Source: Dermatophagoides farinae (Eukaryota; Arthropoda; Arachnida; Sarcoptiformes; Pyroglyphidae). From it: DNA of 64,000 bases. This document shows positions 63,330-64,000 of this stretch, piece by piece. Below the pieces are notes generated by a model. The model had not been told where the DNA came from and searched no databases. It saw only the letters and a program-made list of their open reading frames with translations. The stretch spans positions 1,850,501-1,914,500 of the forward strand of contig NC_134683.1 in the NCBI RefSeq assembly GCF_024713945.1. The letters run 5' to 3'. A program made the position numbers and the translations under genes. How positions within the stretch are numbered: position 1 is the first letter of the stretch; every line of letters starts with the position of its first letter.

Positions 63330-63533
63330 CTAATCATCACTATCAGAATGAATTACTGGTCTGGGTGTTGAGGGTAGAATAATGTTGAATGGCAGAAAAA
63401 TTGCCAAATGTTGTTGATGCAAAACATTGATCGATCGATTGATCGATTGAATGATCGAATAAATTTGATCATAGGTCGTTTTTTTGATTGCCATCAATTT
63501 ATGGATGAACATTTTGTGGCATGTATACTAGGG
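63330..63533 (-). other. Possible C-terminal exon, unidentified
   Basis: After a possible acceptor (ccctag on the minus strand, near 63,530) a frame reads YTCHKMFIHKLMAIKK... and ends LPSTPRPVIHSDSDD-stop. The end is protein-like, but the middle is a (GATC)-rich repeat translation. No family recognised. Confidence 0.2.
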
Positions 63534-64000
63534 TACTGTTGCTATTATAATTTGATGGTGATATAATGTGCAACAGGTTTAGTTCATAACGGTAATTTTT
63601 TCTTCTTACATTGTCTTAATCAAAGATTCCGGGAATTTTTATTTTGATTTTTCCAACGGTCATTTTTGCGGTTTCAACGATATGATAAATAATGGTGATG
63701 ATCATTGGATTTTTTTTTTCACCCGTTATAAAATAATGAGTTTATTGACATTCAACATTCTGACTGGGGTAAATTTTTATTTTTTCTCCCACCTGCTTGT
63801 GTGTGTGTGCGTGCGTGAATGATGAATCATCATTTGATTCGATTGACAATTTTAAATCTAAAACAAAACCAAAAAAAAAAAAATTTTCGGTTCCAGATTT
63901 TTAGAAAAATGAGCAAAAAAAAACTTTCACTTCAAATCATCGCATACTCGCACACACACAGTAAAAAAAAAACATTGATATACTACCGTATAAGGATCTA

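Overview
The window looks like nuclear DNA of a small arthropod. It is very AT-rich and full of poly(A)/poly(T) runs and (ATC)n, (CAA)n and (AC)n microsatellites, and its one multi-exon gene has several introns of only 71-160 bp. An astigmatid mite (house-dust-mite type) is the best guess. That is an inference from composition, gene structure and receptor type, not from a database match.

Layout. Positions 1-11,859 show no gene I can support. Positions 11,860-22,026 (+) hold one multi-exon gene for a membrane receptor guanylyl cyclase of the natriuretic-peptide-receptor type. I could trace 13 coding exons, with phases agreeing at every junction: ligand-binding ectodomain, one transmembrane helix, kinase-homology pseudokinase, coiled coil, and class III cyclase. 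One extra G at 21,331-21,332 breaks the frame exactly at the guanine-recognition/metal motif of the cyclase. Positions 22,027-39,046 are a gene-poor stretch of about 17 kb dominated by simple repeats.

Positions 39,047-54,119 (-) hold a head-to-tail array of seven intronless genes, called A-G here, for ~436-aa, roughly seven-helix proteins. I read them as gustatory-receptor-like chemoreceptors. A is the most divergent and B carries a 1-bp frameshift. The B+C block (about 40.9-44.4 kb) is duplicated as E+F (about 47.9-51.4 kb), and D and G share a nearly homogenised C-terminal third, which points to gene conversion. Between the genes lie two clean solo LTRs with target-site duplications (46,736-46,937 and 52,092-52,541). 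There are also two copies of a decayed non-LTR (LINE) relic fused to a shrunken receptor fragment.

Positions 54,120-64,000 are again repeat-rich DNA without a convincing gene, apart from weak exon-like stretches on the minus strand near 63.1-63.5 kb. No tRNA, rRNA or CRISPR array was seen.

How the parts relate: the cyclase would turn an extracellular peptide signal into cGMP. The receptor array looks like a young, fast-evolving chemosensory cluster shaped by tandem duplication, conversion and transposon insertion. Nothing in the sequence ties the two loci functionally.
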